A stretch of DNA of 60,000 bases from Hydractinia symbiolongicarpus (lineage: Eukaryota > Cnidaria > Hydrozoa > Anthoathecata > Hydractiniidae): positions 19,777,650 through 19,837,649 of the forward strand of contig NC_079887.1 of the NCBI RefSeq assembly GCF_029227915.1, given 5' to 3'. This document shows, piece by piece, positions 22,701 to 30,229 of the stretch. The notes below the pieces were generated by a model, which made no database searches, was not told the DNA's origin, and saw only the letters and a list, made by a program, of their open reading frames with translations. Within the stretch, counting starts at the first letter, position 1. Every line of letters begins with the position of its first letter. Both the position numbers and the translations under genes were made by a program.

Positions 22701-24379
22701 ACGAAAGGGACACAATAAACACAAGGTAGCGTTGTGTATTCATTTTGTTTTATTCACTGCCTGCAGTTCTGCGCTACGTTACCGTTTCTTTTTAAGTGTC
22801 TCTCTAAAGTCGATTTTTCTTACGTGGGATGTGGAGATTGTACTGCGCTACATTTCAGGCCTTAAAATTAGTGAGATGTTAGTGTTTAAAAACCACTGTG
22901 GTGGAGGGTGCAACATTATGTTACACTCAGCCAACCATAATTTCTAAAAAATGTGATTATGATAGTGTAGAGTTCATGTGTTTTTCCAGGACGAATGGAA
23001 CGGAAGAAATGATCAACGCCATGATTACAAACCGTCATGGGAAACGACGACACAAGAGACAAACATACTTGCTGGTAATATGGGAGTTGAAGATGAAGGC
23101 GAACTCAGACTATTAAAAATGATGGGTTGGAATACTGACGTAAGTGTGTATTTTAACCCTATAATAACTGTTTATGAGGGCAATACGAGAGAATATTGAT
23201 CGACGTCAAAGTATTGCCCGAGCATGTGAGAACAATACGCGACAGATTTCAATATACGAAGGTATTGTCCGAAATCAACAGTTATTTTATGGATTATTAT
23301 CCGGGTACTGCATTTTACGACAAAAAATATAACATTATAACCAGGATGTAGAAACCATGTCTTTATAGAAACTATTCCCATATGGATTCCCATTCGAACA
23401 AAAAATATACTTTTTTTAAATCGAATATCGTGTAAACATAACATTTATTGTAGCTACATCATAGAATTCTTTAAAAGGTAAAAGTAAGTTTCACTTCTGT
23501 TTCGCGTTTTGTTTACTTTTTTCCGTGTTTATTTACATGCCATATTTAAACTTTAAACACGGTTGCTATGGTAGCGGCCGTGGAATATTGCCCGCTATGA
23601 CGTAAGTTCTAACCAATCAAATTGCGCGATTTTCGGAAATATCGATGGCGCCCTTTTACCCGGGTAATAAAAAGAGGTGCTAAGATATGCTCCGAAGTTA
23701 ATGTAATTGTGGTTTGCTAACCAGGTCAGAAAAAAAGAAGCAGCACTGAGAGTTATAAGGGATTAACTTGACATGTTCATGTAACGTTAAATTAGACTTT
23801 TTTTAAAAAAAGCTACCGTAATTCGAAGCATTACGGTAATGTTTTAAATTTAAGGTATATAGGGAGACTTGAGAGTCGGAGACATTAGGGGTGTTAAATT
23901 TAAGTTATAATGGGGACATAAGAGTCGAAGACATTAGGAATGTTAAATTTAAGGTATAATTGGGACATAAGTCGAAGATGTTCGGAATGTTAAATTTAAG
24001 GTATATTTGGGACAAGAGTCGAAGATAATCAAAATGTTAAATTTATGGTATATTTGGGACATAAGAGTCGAAGATATTCAAAATGTTAAATTTATGGTAT
24101 ATTTGGGACATAAGAAGCAAAGTTTAGGGATGTGTATAGTATATCTCTAGTCCTCAACAGGAAAATATGATTTCAAATTTGCTTTCAGTCCTCAATCGAA
24201 TAAAATTCTTTCTTTTCGTTTAGGACTCTCTAAGCATATCAGAGCAAGAAATTCGTGAGTTTTCTGCTAACCGACCCGATGTGCAAACACGAAGAGAGGA
24301 GTTACGCGATAAATTGCGCGAGCAGTTTGATAAGTTATGTGTCAACAAAATCTACTCTTCTTGTACAATAAATAATTAG
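4791..24379 (+). CDS. GGNBP2: Gametogenetin-binding protein 2 ortholog, complete, 14 exons
   Basis: Exons: 4791-4877, 9801-9875, 14050-14159, 16017-16093, 16228-16294, 16430-16528, 16733-16781, 20368-20429, 20599-20679, 20883-21051, 21225-21353, 21691-22725, 22990-23139, 24224-24379. Every boundary is GT-AG and the phases sum to 781 codons plus TAG. The start MAKLVAVCRND and the split at EETLT/MVMEIPE match the family N-terminus. Other family blocks are VPCVGCRRSVERL, NWMDVWDLLSQDCRDEVV, LRKHRFCSECKSKVLKAY, CDTDFIAHLIGRAEPELAGG and EEVLTCLGIHLWERLHRLWQ. The cysteine pairs suggest zinc binding. Exon 12 encodes a basic coiled stretch, then a long polar Ser/His/Gly/Arg-rich region with cysteine clusters near 22162-22205 and 22420-22432. 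The vertebrate protein binds gametogenetin and is needed in spermatogenesis and placenta; its molecular activity is poorly known. This copy is somewhat longer than the roughly 700-residue vertebrate protein because of exon 12. AATAAA occurs at 24566-24571. Confidence 0.93.
5504..7046. mobile_element. Foldback non-autonomous DNA transposon with about 400-bp inverted arms
   Basis: The left arm, about 5504-5900, is matched in inverted orientation by about 6627-7046. The outer ends read TGGCACA...ACCTAAAT and the reverse. The arms share long blocks, for example TAACTAATGTGGAGGTGAACGC near 5838-5860 against its complement near 6669-6692, but have diverged by point changes and small indels. The 730-bp centre has no reading frame worth calling. 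It lies in intron 1 of GGNBP2. I could not fix a target-site duplication. It could be a MITE or a foldback relic of a larger transposon. Confidence 0.75.
7079..7110. repeat. Perfect short hairpin (15-bp stem, 2-nt loop)
   Basis: ACTGCCCAAATGTAA at 7079-7093 is followed by AG and its exact reverse complement at 7096-7110. It sits just outside the right arm of the foldback element in GGNBP2 intron 1. Confidence 0.85.
7370..7725 (-). pseudogene. Decayed LINE reverse-transcriptase fragment
   Basis: On the minus strand, sequence near 7590-7690 translates to a stretch containing KYADDTVVYFSHSEKS. This is the YxDD-type catalytic motif of non-LTR reverse transcriptases of the Jockey/CR1/L2 kind. Downstream pieces in shifted frames keep the N-x-x-K and FNVNYKGIQIN pattern that follows it in such enzymes. 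The fragment is 5'- and 3'-truncated and frameshifted. It lies antisense in intron 1 of GGNBP2. The clade cannot be fixed from this short piece. Confidence 0.65.
7733..7890. mobile_element. Terminal fragment of the ACTCCAAC-type MITE
   Basis: Begins with a slightly diverged copy of the terminal repeat (ATTCCAATTTAATTAGTTG). It continues with sequence matching the reverse complement of the right end of the full element at 17229-17887, including a GGTCGGTCGG cluster, AATGTATGGTTGGAACAAC and a GGTGTTAC end. Only one end of the element is present. Confidence 0.7.
7891..9800. other. Intronic DNA, nothing recognised
   Basis: The last part of GGNBP2 intron 1. It is AT-rich and the short frames carry no recognisable domain. 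A small GATGATACTAGATGAT repetition occurs near 9518-9555. It ends in the acceptor AG at 9799-9800. Confidence 0.5.
10026..10700. repeat. Cryptic repeat region rich in GTTCGTATCATTT-like words
   Basis: The words GTTTGTATCATTT and GTTCGTATCATTT or close variants recur near 10135, 10150, 10170, 10483, 10625 and 10665, with AT-rich spacers. The apparent reading frame at 10026-10325 is a by-product of this simplicity and has no coding character. Confidence 0.45.
10705..11515. repeat. Tandem array, about 130-bp unit, about 6 copies
   Basis: The landmark CAGCATACTTT recurs at about 10738, 10868, 10997, 11127, 11256, 11384 and partly 11511, a spacing of 128-130 bp. Each unit also holds GTGCCAAATTTTGTTGAAAA, ACCAATTTTGGCCTAAAATG and CAAAATTATGATGTCACCAT. 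Units differ by point changes and single-base indels, and the last is cut at CAGGGGAGCTT. The array lies in GGNBP2 intron 2. Confidence 0.9.
12099..12204 (+). mobile_element. Minimal Helitron-like element (about 106 bp)
   Basis: Starts TCTATATTATAATGCC, like the 5' ends of the Helitrons at 18.4-19.1 kb (TCTCTATAATA...), and is followed by a CTGTCCGTCTGTCTGTC tract. It ends with the hairpin CCGTGG-ATTTTT-CCACGG at 12174-12191, eight bases and then CTAGT at 12200-12204. A hairpin shortly before CTRRT is the Helitron 3' hallmark. Almost no internal sequence remains, so this is a candidate extreme deletion derivative. Confidence 0.6.
12918..13345. mobile_element. MITE with TATTTTCCGGTATA inverted ends
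   Basis: The left end TATTTTCCGGTATACAAACC is mirrored at the right end by GGTTATATACCGGAAAATA. The interior repeats GTGCGGGTTAT or close variants at least five times (about 12987-13327). It lies in GGNBP2 intron 2. A family with ends like CGTATTTTCCGG is widespread in animals as I recall, but the superfamily is not assigned here. Confidence 0.65.
13514..13790. repeat. Degenerate short-period repeat (TCGTTTCAAAT words)
   Basis: Contains about fifteen variants of ATTCGTTTC / AATCGTTTCAAA at irregular 10-14 bp spacing. On the minus strand this produces a pseudo-repetitive frame (TNLETKFETNYKTNSETN) with no homology I know. It is best read as a decayed minisatellite in GGNBP2 intron 2. Confidence 0.55.
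14229..14820 (-). pseudogene. 5'-truncated LINE: reverse-transcriptase C-terminus plus 3' tail
   Basis: A 130-residue frame at 14426-14818 on the minus strand ends FVKLYEEFF. It carries the usual C-terminal layout of CR1/L2/Jockey-type LINE proteins: LEKRANRIIF near the start, a cysteine-containing LCLQVFKCVHG, then FFFNGAKTFNKLPLKIR and a final S-x-x-x-F helix. Below the stop (minus-strand direction) is an AT-rich 3' UTR ending in a (TAAA)n tract at 14229-14246, as expected for a LINE tail. The upstream catalytic domain is absent, consistent with 5' truncation on insertion. It is antisense in GGNBP2 intron 3. Confidence 0.75.
14830..16016. other. Intronic DNA, nothing recognised
   Basis: The rest of GGNBP2 intron 3. 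It is AT-rich, with no frame or repeat worth calling, and ends in the acceptor at 16015-16016. Confidence 0.5.
16338..16391. repeat. (TTTA)n-(TTTG)n microsatellite
   Basis: Four TTTA units run into about nine TTTG units, within the short intron between exons 5 and 6 of GGNBP2. Confidence 0.9.
17130..18404 (-). mobile_element. Helitron-like element 2, 3' truncated and split by a MITE
   Basis: On the minus strand it starts TCTCTATAATATTACAGAGAC at 18404, directly after the CTAGT end of element 1. Its body matches element 1 at about 80-85% by eye: 17975-18290 against 18700-19005, and 17153-17222 plus 17890-17975 against 18540-18700. The match is interrupted exactly by the MITE at 17229-17887. 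The 3' hairpin and CTAGT end are missing, so the element is truncated near 17130. It carries no coding sequence and lies in GGNBP2 intron 7. Confidence 0.7.
17229..17887. mobile_element. MITE with 26-bp perfect inverted ends, inserted in a Helitron
   Basis: ACTCCAACTTAATTAGTTGT... at 17229-17254 is the exact reverse complement of 17862-17887. The 659-bp element has no frame. Both ends contain GGTCGGTC-like and GTAACACCCTC motifs. A terminal fragment of the same family is at 7733-7890. The flanking Helitron sequence reads through once the MITE is removed, which proves insertion after the Helitron. Confidence 0.85.
18405..19114 (-). mobile_element. Helitron-like element 1, full-length non-autonomous
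   Basis: On the minus strand it starts TCTCTATAATAATACGGAGC at about 19114, followed by CTGTCTGTCTGTCTGTG. It ends at 18405-18409 with CTAGT, preceded by AGTGGATTTTTCAATGGGCT, a partly decayed version of the hairpin seen intact at 12174-12191. Length is about 710 bp with no Rep/helicase coding. Another Helitron 5' end abuts its 3' end, giving a head-to-tail tandem. Confidence 0.75.
19115..20367. other. Intronic DNA with poly-T tracts
   Basis: The rest of GGNBP2 intron 7. Around 20000-20160 there are three degenerate repeats of TATTCTCACTTT...TTAGTTTCCT(C/T)AAAA, and a poly-T run at 20187-20201. No gene is seen. Confidence 0.5.
23160..23690. repeat. Probable non-autonomous element with foldback start
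   Basis: ATAACTGTTTATGAGGGCAA at about 23165 is mirrored by TGTCCGAAATCAACAGTTAT at about 23264-23283, so the first 130 bp can fold back. The block continues to CGGGTAATAAAAAGAGG near 23660-23678 and includes a locally GC-rich part (GCGGCCGTGGAATATTGCCC at about 23574-23593). It lies in GGNBP2 intron 13. The family is not recognised. Confidence 0.45.
23845..24118. repeat. Tandem array, about 49-bp unit, about 6 copies
   Basis: The unit contains GTTAAATTTAAGGTATA, TTGGGACATAAGAGTCGAAG and A-ATT-A-AAT. Copies begin near 23842, 23892, 23941, 23988, 24034 and 24083, and differ by small indels. It lies in the last intron of GGNBP2. Confidence 0.9.
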
Positions 24380-26407
24380 CTGTGTTTTTTGTGTCCCTTG
24401 TACGTGTGCGTATGTGTGTGCGTGTAATTTTCATGTTTTGCTGCTTCCGAACGCATAATGAAAATTTTTGAGCTTTCTCATCCTAAGATCACTTTCTAAA
24501 ATGACAGAAACTGAGAATGTGAAGTAAGAGACATTATTGCAATTGAGGACTTTATTTTTTGCTGCAATAAAAACTTTCATAAATTAAGAGACATCTCAAG
24601 AATAAACGTAGAATATTTAGATTTCAGTATTGTACTGGTTCCTATTCCCTCTCAGTGATTTTATCTTCTTATATTTTTAATAGGTTGTTAATAAAGAGTA
24701 GAATAGGAAGAAAAGATTATCTAACTTCTGCAAGCGTCTTTTATCAGAGTGAGGATAGGAATGTTATTCTTTTTTGAAAGTTCGCCAACTCCTCTCATCA
24801 GCTTTGCCTAACATTTTATAATAACAAGGTGGAGGAGGATTCACCACTGGCGTAGCGTTTTATTAGTTGGAGCTCAATGTTGTGTGTTTTTGCGTCAATC
24901 TCACTTGCTCTGTTTTATATTGTTGGAAGCACGTCGTCGTAAATTTGTGTTGATGAATGAATACAATTAGTTCTGTACAGTACAAGTGTAAGCTTTTTTT
25001 GATTTTTTTAAAAAAATATATTTTGTGAAATTCCATGATACAAAAATATTATGCTATCTGAGAACAAGGTGTCATACTGAGTCATGTTAAACCTTATTTT
25101 AATCCACTTTCACTTTCAACTTTTTAACTGAGTCGCAATTATACAAACTTGAGGTAACCATATCGTATTTTCTCTAATAAACGCCACCCTTTAGAAAACG
25201 TCATACCTAAAAATGTTAAAATACAGTTTAACCGCAGAAGAAGTTAGGCTAAAAAACGAGGTATATATTCTTGTTTTTATTGCAACATCTTATAACAACA
25301 ATAAGACAACAAGAATGTCCGAAAAACAAGTTAAATATAAGAACACTTCAGTAGCCTAAATTCAGATTTCATTGTTTCATTGGAAGTATATTGCAAGATT
25401 TAAAAATTGCACCGTAAATCGTGAACAAAAAACTGTTTACGCCCTACTCTATCCCAATTAGTAGCTAACCCTGATCAGGCCGGGTTTTTGAGAAGTCCTA
25501 AAAATACGAAAAGACATATTGCCACAAATTTTTGTTAAGCACTTTGGTGAACAATAAAGACAATAAAAATCACGTCACTGAATCCACCATGACTTCACAT
25601 ATTCTACAAAAAGCTAAAACAGCGGAAGCTTTAGAAAAAGAAAATTGCTTGATAAACACAAAAAAAGATAACATAAGACTAAAACAGCCAATATAGCATA
25701 TTTTTTAAATAACTGTCCGATTTTTTCGTTGGCCACCTTTTAATGGATGAATCATGACAACAGGCGTGACGGTATACCGAACTGTCACCAAATATTAACT
25801 CTAAGAAGTATGCTTTAAAAGAAATGCTCTAAACAACCATGGCCTTTTATTTAATTTTATTTAGATTTCATTATTTGTTTATGCGTTTATTTGAGACAAA
25901 CTTAAACTGGTTACTGGCTTTTTTTTAAAGGGAGCGTCTAGTGGGCACAAGCGTTTACAGAAGTACAAAAAAATTGGAGGAGCTTACCGTCATTTCTCTA
26001 ATTTAGTGCGACCGAAAAAATAATTATTTTTGGAGGGTCGCACTAATGATTAGAGAAAATAATTTTAGTTGCACTTTATACCTCTCTTACAGCATTTTAT
26101 GATGTATGGTAAACGCGAAAAAGTTGAAAGTGAGGGTGACATTAATCGAATTATGATGTACTAATAGTCTGGTTTCTATTCGTGATTATGTATGGGTAAA
26201 ATTATGTTATTGGGTCATTTTGAAATAATATTCTCGCGAAATTTTGTGATATTAAAACTATATTTGTGTTTACCTGTGACTTAAGGTTTGACTGTAAAGC
26301 TAAGTAATAATTTTTTATTTTCTATTGTCTTTATCACTGCATGAAAATTGATGTTATCCAAGCAGAGAACCTGCAGGCTATCTCATTAAATAATGCGATT
26401 TTTTATG
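24380..26407. other. GGNBP2 3' UTR and intergenic DNA
   Basis: AATAAA signals follow the stop at 24566-24571 and again near 24689. The remaining sequence is AT-rich with no credible gene, RNA or transposon. Confidence 0.5.
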
Positions 26408-26772
26408 CAGTAGATGAGCCTTTCAGCTTTCCAAAAATATAAATACACCAGCCACATAACGTCGCAAAGTCCACAAAACCAAAAATTAGTTGAAACAAGT
26501 TGTCATATTATTTTTAACAAAAAAAGTAAGCTTTAAAACTGCTACAGTATTACTCCAACAGCAAAGGAAAAGAAAGATTTAGCTTCTGGCGTGTTTAAAT
26601 GCTTTAAAAAACTAAATTAAATCCACTGAAATAGATTCTATCATGCAAAAGCGATTTCAAAAAGTTGTACTTATTTATCATGATTGTTTTTATATGCGCC
26701 CGCCCTTGCGCCTCAACGTGGCCGTAATTATTGACGCATGCGCAGTCTTAGTTTTCGCTCTGAAACATCCGT
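26408..26772 (+). repeat. Duplicated block, copy 2
   Basis: Direct copy of 4058-4437. It keeps the GACGCATGCGCAGTC palindrome but has lost ATC from the CCGCCATCTTG motif. It precedes the THAP-domain frame by about 470 bp. Confidence 0.8.
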
Positions 26773-27244
26773 GTGTCGCATGCCAACAAAATCAGTATGT
26801 AACAAGCTTTTCTGAAGTCCAAGGTATAGCCGTTTTACGTGTTTTATGACACTAAAAAAGAATGAGAAACTTTCAAAAAACATGCTCTTACTATATTTAG
26901 TTTTTTTAGTGATGTGTTTGTTATTCTTCAAAACATGCTGCAATCACAGCCGCGATTTGCAGAATAAACTCGACCGCGTTGTATTCTCGGTTCCAGATTA
27001 CTTCGCTTCGACAAATGCTGTGACGTAGGTGATGTCTCGCACTTTTACAGAGAAAAATATAATAATTTTTCTCCTTTTTCCTCACATTCGATAGCAATAT
27101 CGTACCAGTAAAACTACATGCACACACAAAAAATCTTTTGGCGTTTGTCTATCAAATGTCTGGAAAAGCCACGTGTTAATTAAAAAAGTTTGTTTTTTAA
27201 AAAACTTAATTGCGGTTAAGAACCGTTCAAAACTTATAGACATC

Positions 27245-27535
27245 ATGGTTTATTGTGCAGCTGTTAATTGTCATAATCAGCGTAGAAACAATAGCTACAA
27301 TTCGTTCCATCGCCTTCCGAAAAACCCACACTTGAAGAAGAAATGGGTGCATGCGACTAGACCAACTGATTTACCGAAAGAACACCAAGTATTCCTCTGC
27401 TCTAATCATTTCAAAGAAAACTGTTTTGAAGCTTCACTTTCACTTAAATTGCACTATTGGGGATAGAATTTGACAAGAATAAAGATAAAAAACTTCTTAA
27501 ACAAGACGCTATGCCCCCAACCTCGTCCCCAGGGT
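27245..27535 (+). pseudogene. THAP zinc-finger domain, frameshifted and cut off
   Basis: ATG at 27245 opens a THAP domain: MVYCAAVNC gives the first C-x4-C, a conserved W follows in KKKWVHATRP, and LCSNHFKENCF gives the final C-x2-H. THAP domains bind DNA and occur in P-element-like transposases and in transcription factors. After LKLHYWG a TAG closes the frame, but the next frame continues with FDKNKDKKLLKQDAMPP, the sequence expected after a THAP domain, so there is a one-base frameshift near 27463. That frame runs into an ACCTCGTCCCCAGG terminus and stops. Probably a mobile-element relic. Confidence 0.75.
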
Positions 27536-27604
27536 CTTGTGGCCCTTGAGCCGTTATTTCGGAGTGGCCAACAATGACCCTGGAACAGGCTGGTCATGTG
27601 ATAC

Positions 27605-27633
27605 AAAAATGCCCAGATATATTGGGCATTTTT
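27605..27633. repeat. Perfect 11-bp hairpin
   Basis: AAAAATGCCCA at 27605-27615 pairs with TGGGCATTTTT at 27623-27633 across a 7-nt loop, about 95 bp before the RecQ-like start. Confidence 0.7.
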
Positions 27634-27728
27634 AAAATTCCAGAGATAATGAGATGCAAATTTGATGCTCGTCTCAAGCTTTTTAACAGAGACGCATTAA
27701 TACAAGCGAGATAGGAGATAGCCAAAAG

Positions 27729-28075
27729 ATGGATGTGTTGAAACGTTTGGATTTTGTATTTCATTTGCACGAAGGTTTTCTTCTCACTGCCTTTAAGCCT
27801 AAACAAGTTCAGTGTTTTGAAGCTCTTTTAAAGGGCAGGGATGTTGTAGCTGTCCTTCCTACGGGTTATGGAAAGTCGTTAATTTTTCAACTTCTTCCTG
27901 ATGTCATACCACAAAAAAGTACAAGGAATATCGTTATTGTGGTGTGTCCTTTATCTTCAATTATAGAAAACCAAGTGCAGTTTTTAAACAGTGTTGGTAT
28001 TTCAGCAATGTCACTTCATTGCAATAATAGTCCCACAAGCTCTTATGAAATGTGGTTTTACTTGGTGAAGAAACT
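27729..28075 (+). pseudogene. RecQ-type DNA helicase fragment (N-terminal helicase motifs only)
   Basis: The frame opens MDVLKRLDFVFHLH, followed by FKPKQVQCFEALLKGRDVVA (Q-motif region), LPTGYGKSLIFQL (Walker A) and VVCPLSSIIENQV (motif Ia). It ends before any DEAH box, so it cannot be an active helicase. The full-length family unwinds DNA 3' to 5'. Related RecQ-like fragments are repeated in cnidarian genomes and seem to travel with mobile elements, which fits the THAP and ZAD pieces on either side. Similarity is lost at about 28060-28080, where an antisense fragment begins. Confidence 0.8.
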
Positions 28076-28084
28076 GCACAACGT

Positions 28085-28379
28085 TTAACTGAAACATTTT
28101 GTCTATGTAAACTTTGATTTTTTGGCACTGACATCGGTATTCATGCATTTTTTGAATAAACGATATACATTTACGACATATAGCATCAGACATTCCATCT
28201 TTTTGTGACACTCTTATTCCACATGTTTGCTCAATTTTAAATGTTTTTTTTTTTGAAAAACATTTTTTCACATGGTTTTGAGCAGTGACAATACAGTATA
28301 ATCGACAAATCATTTCATTTTTAGGTAAAGTGGCATGTTTATTATATATTTTTGTTGGTGTATTAACAACTTTAGCCAT
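28085..28379 (-). pseudogene. ZAD-like zinc-binding domain fragment
   Basis: On the minus strand the frame starts MAKVVNTPTKIYNKHATLPK. It then shows ICRLYCIVTAQNH, a spacer with TCGIRVSQKDG, and DAICRKCISFIQKMHEY. The CxxxC ... C ... CxxC layout with a following helix resembles the ZAD-type treble-clef domain found in many animal proteins of uncertain function. The open frame runs on to 28011, antisense to the RecQ-like piece, but that tail is probably chance. No downstream domain is seen, so this is a lone first exon or a relic. Confidence 0.5.
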
Positions 28380-28611
28380 TACAATGTGAAGATGATATTG
28401 ATAAAAGTAACTCCAAAACTGACTTGAAACATTTGCACTGTTATCACTACTAACTTAGCAATATGTAGCTAGCTAAACTAAAACAAAAAAAACAATATAG
28501 TTACTATATTCTTTTGTACATTTAACATAAAGTAGTTTAGGCTGTTTCATATACAGAAGGGGAAAAAGGCTTATTACTTATTGCATTACTTTAGCGAAAA
28601 GGTAGCTAGCT

Positions 28612-28711
28612 ACCTTTATGTCTAATCTGTTACAACGTCAACAAATCAGTAAAGCTAGTGACATTTGCATCTTTATGTCTGGTCTGCTACAACAAATCAG
28701 TAAAGGTAGTT
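28612..28711. repeat. Short tandem duplication, about 55-bp unit, 2 copies
   Basis: Two adjacent copies share CTTTATGTCT, TACAAC and CAAATCAGTAAAG, with about ten differences and a small indel. Confidence 0.6.
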
Positions 28712-29162
28712 ATATTTGCCTGTATTTTACATGCAACTAAAAACTTAAATTTCTATCTATTCCTGGTGTCTTATGTTACATATAATAATAATAACTAGCT
28801 ATATATATATAAATAATATCACAATCCCTAATCTTTTCTAATGTTGAGTCAATTTTTTAAAGCTGGAGACCAACAGCCCAGCTGCCATATTTGTTGTTAC
28901 TGCCGCAAAAGACAACTATGCATAAATTATATTTTGGGTATAATTATCATAAATTATAAGCGATCATGTGACCAGCCTTCATCAACAAGGCAAAATGCCC
29001 TGGGAACGAGGTTGTCTATACCCTCTGTGTTTAGTTACTGTGAGCCATCAAAACAGCGCAAAACATCCATTAAAAACAGGCACAGGCTCAGCAAATTTGA
29101 TAATTAGCGTTGCCGTACCTGTAAAGTATTAAATGAATAGTTACTCTCAATATTTCTTTTTT

Positions 29163-29526
29163 AGCTACTCGAGTAGTAGTGGTATAAGTTGTTTGGAATT
29201 AGTTGATGATGTAGATAGCAACCATGGAAATAATCGAATTGTAAATAGTGAAATTGAAAATAATAGTATAAATAAAGACGTTGTATTTACTGACATTGTT
29301 AGTGATGGTGAAAAGTAAGGTGGATAACTTGGACTGTGGTTTGGATCATTCATTTTGAACACAAGTACTAAAAAGACTCATCTCGGGCAACTAAAACTGA
29401 ATTGTTAGAAAGAACAGAAAAGACAGACGTTATAACAACACTGTACCTTAAAGTTTCCTCTGAGGGCTGGAAAAAAAATTGTAGAATCATTGATACTTTC
29501 TATTCTCCACTTTTGTTATAATACAT
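29163..29526 (+). other. Two short open frames, origin unknown
   Basis: A frame at 29163-29318 is acidic and Ser/Asn-rich (SSSSGISCLELVDDVDS...SDGEK). A second at about 29391-29523 reads TELLERTEKTDVITTLYLKV and on to NCRIIDTFYSP. The second has coding-like composition. Neither matches a family I can name. They could be exons of the mobile gene whose other parts lie nearby. Confidence 0.25.
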
Positions 29527-29696
29527 AGTTCATTATTGTTCTTATTATGCCATTTACAAAATACCTTATTCGTATTATTACAAAATAGTTGTTTTATTGC
29601 TGCGCGAAAATTAGTACGAATATTAGCAATAATAGTTCCATTGCCACGCTTCATAAATTTCGGAAGTTATAACATCAGCTTCAATATCTTCCCCTT

Positions 29697-30214
29697 TCAA
29701 ATACTATAACTGCCATCACACTCAGGAAACTTTTGTCTAAAAGCGGTAACCAAGCATGATGGGATAACTCGTTTGACACCTCCACCAAGTTTTGCATATA
29801 AAATCCAAGTGAACTGCCTATAGGCAGCATATCTGAAAGTTCTAAACCAGAATAATGAGTTCACGGATATGGCACCAAATCTAGTATGGACAACTTACAA
29901 ATTTGAGGCAATATCTATTGACCTGGGAATATGGGCACCTTCTCGATCGTTAAGGCTAACGAGCGCTACCCCCAACACCGCTTTTTTGTAGGCATACCAG
30001 GGCCATACCATGGTAGTATTAACGAGAAAAAGAACGAGATAATAATACAACCAGTATTATGAAGTGGTTTTATTTTATCAATCTCTTGACAACACAAACA
30101 CTCCTTATTGACAATCATTTTTTTACATTTATTGCATTTGCACCACGACGTTTTGTCCTCCCGTTCCGCTCCACCTAATCTCGCCAACCTTCCCCTCATT
30201 TCTTTTCCGTTCAT
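29697..30214 (-). pseudogene. P2RX7_C-like domain gene, two pieces
   Basis: On the minus strand the first piece (30214 to about 30057) encodes SWCKCNKCKKMIVNKECLCC, the cysteine pattern that opens the P2X7-receptor C-terminal (P2RX7_C) domain. It ends at a possible GT donor. The second piece (about 29893-29697, after a possible AG acceptor) encodes FRTFRYAAYRQFTW...GGGVKRVIPSCLVTAFRQKF, the second half of that domain, and then a TGA. The middle of the domain is missing, so the copy is probably broken. No receptor channel domain is present; stand-alone P2RX7_C proteins are numerous in cnidarians. Function is unknown, though zinc binding is likely. Confidence 0.65.
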
Positions 30215-30229
30215 CGATTCGTTTTAATT

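Larger units (their letters stand above)
27517..29008. mobile_element. Segment bounded by inverted ACCTCGTCCCCAGG ends
   Basis: ACCTCGTCCCCAGGG at about 27520 is matched in inverted orientation by CCCTGGGAACGAGGT at about 28998. Similar ends occur at 32871-32880 (CCTGGGGACGAGGGTG). Such ends are frequent in cnidarian and sponge DNA as I recall. The 1.5 kb between them holds the RecQ-like and ZAD-like fragments. Whether these two ends belong to one element is uncertain. Confidence 0.4.

Noticed and set aside
21923-22729. 268-codon frame overlapping GGNBP2 exon 12
   Set aside because: It is a shifted-frame shadow of exon 12, which has the correct splice phases and family content.
22396-22743. 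115-codon antisense frame in GGNBP2 exon 12
   Set aside because: Antisense shadow of biased coding sequence; no known domain.
28841-29107. 88-codon frame with several cysteines (CHICCYCRKRQLC)
   Set aside because: It runs through the CCCTGGGAACGAGGT repeat end and has no supporting domain.
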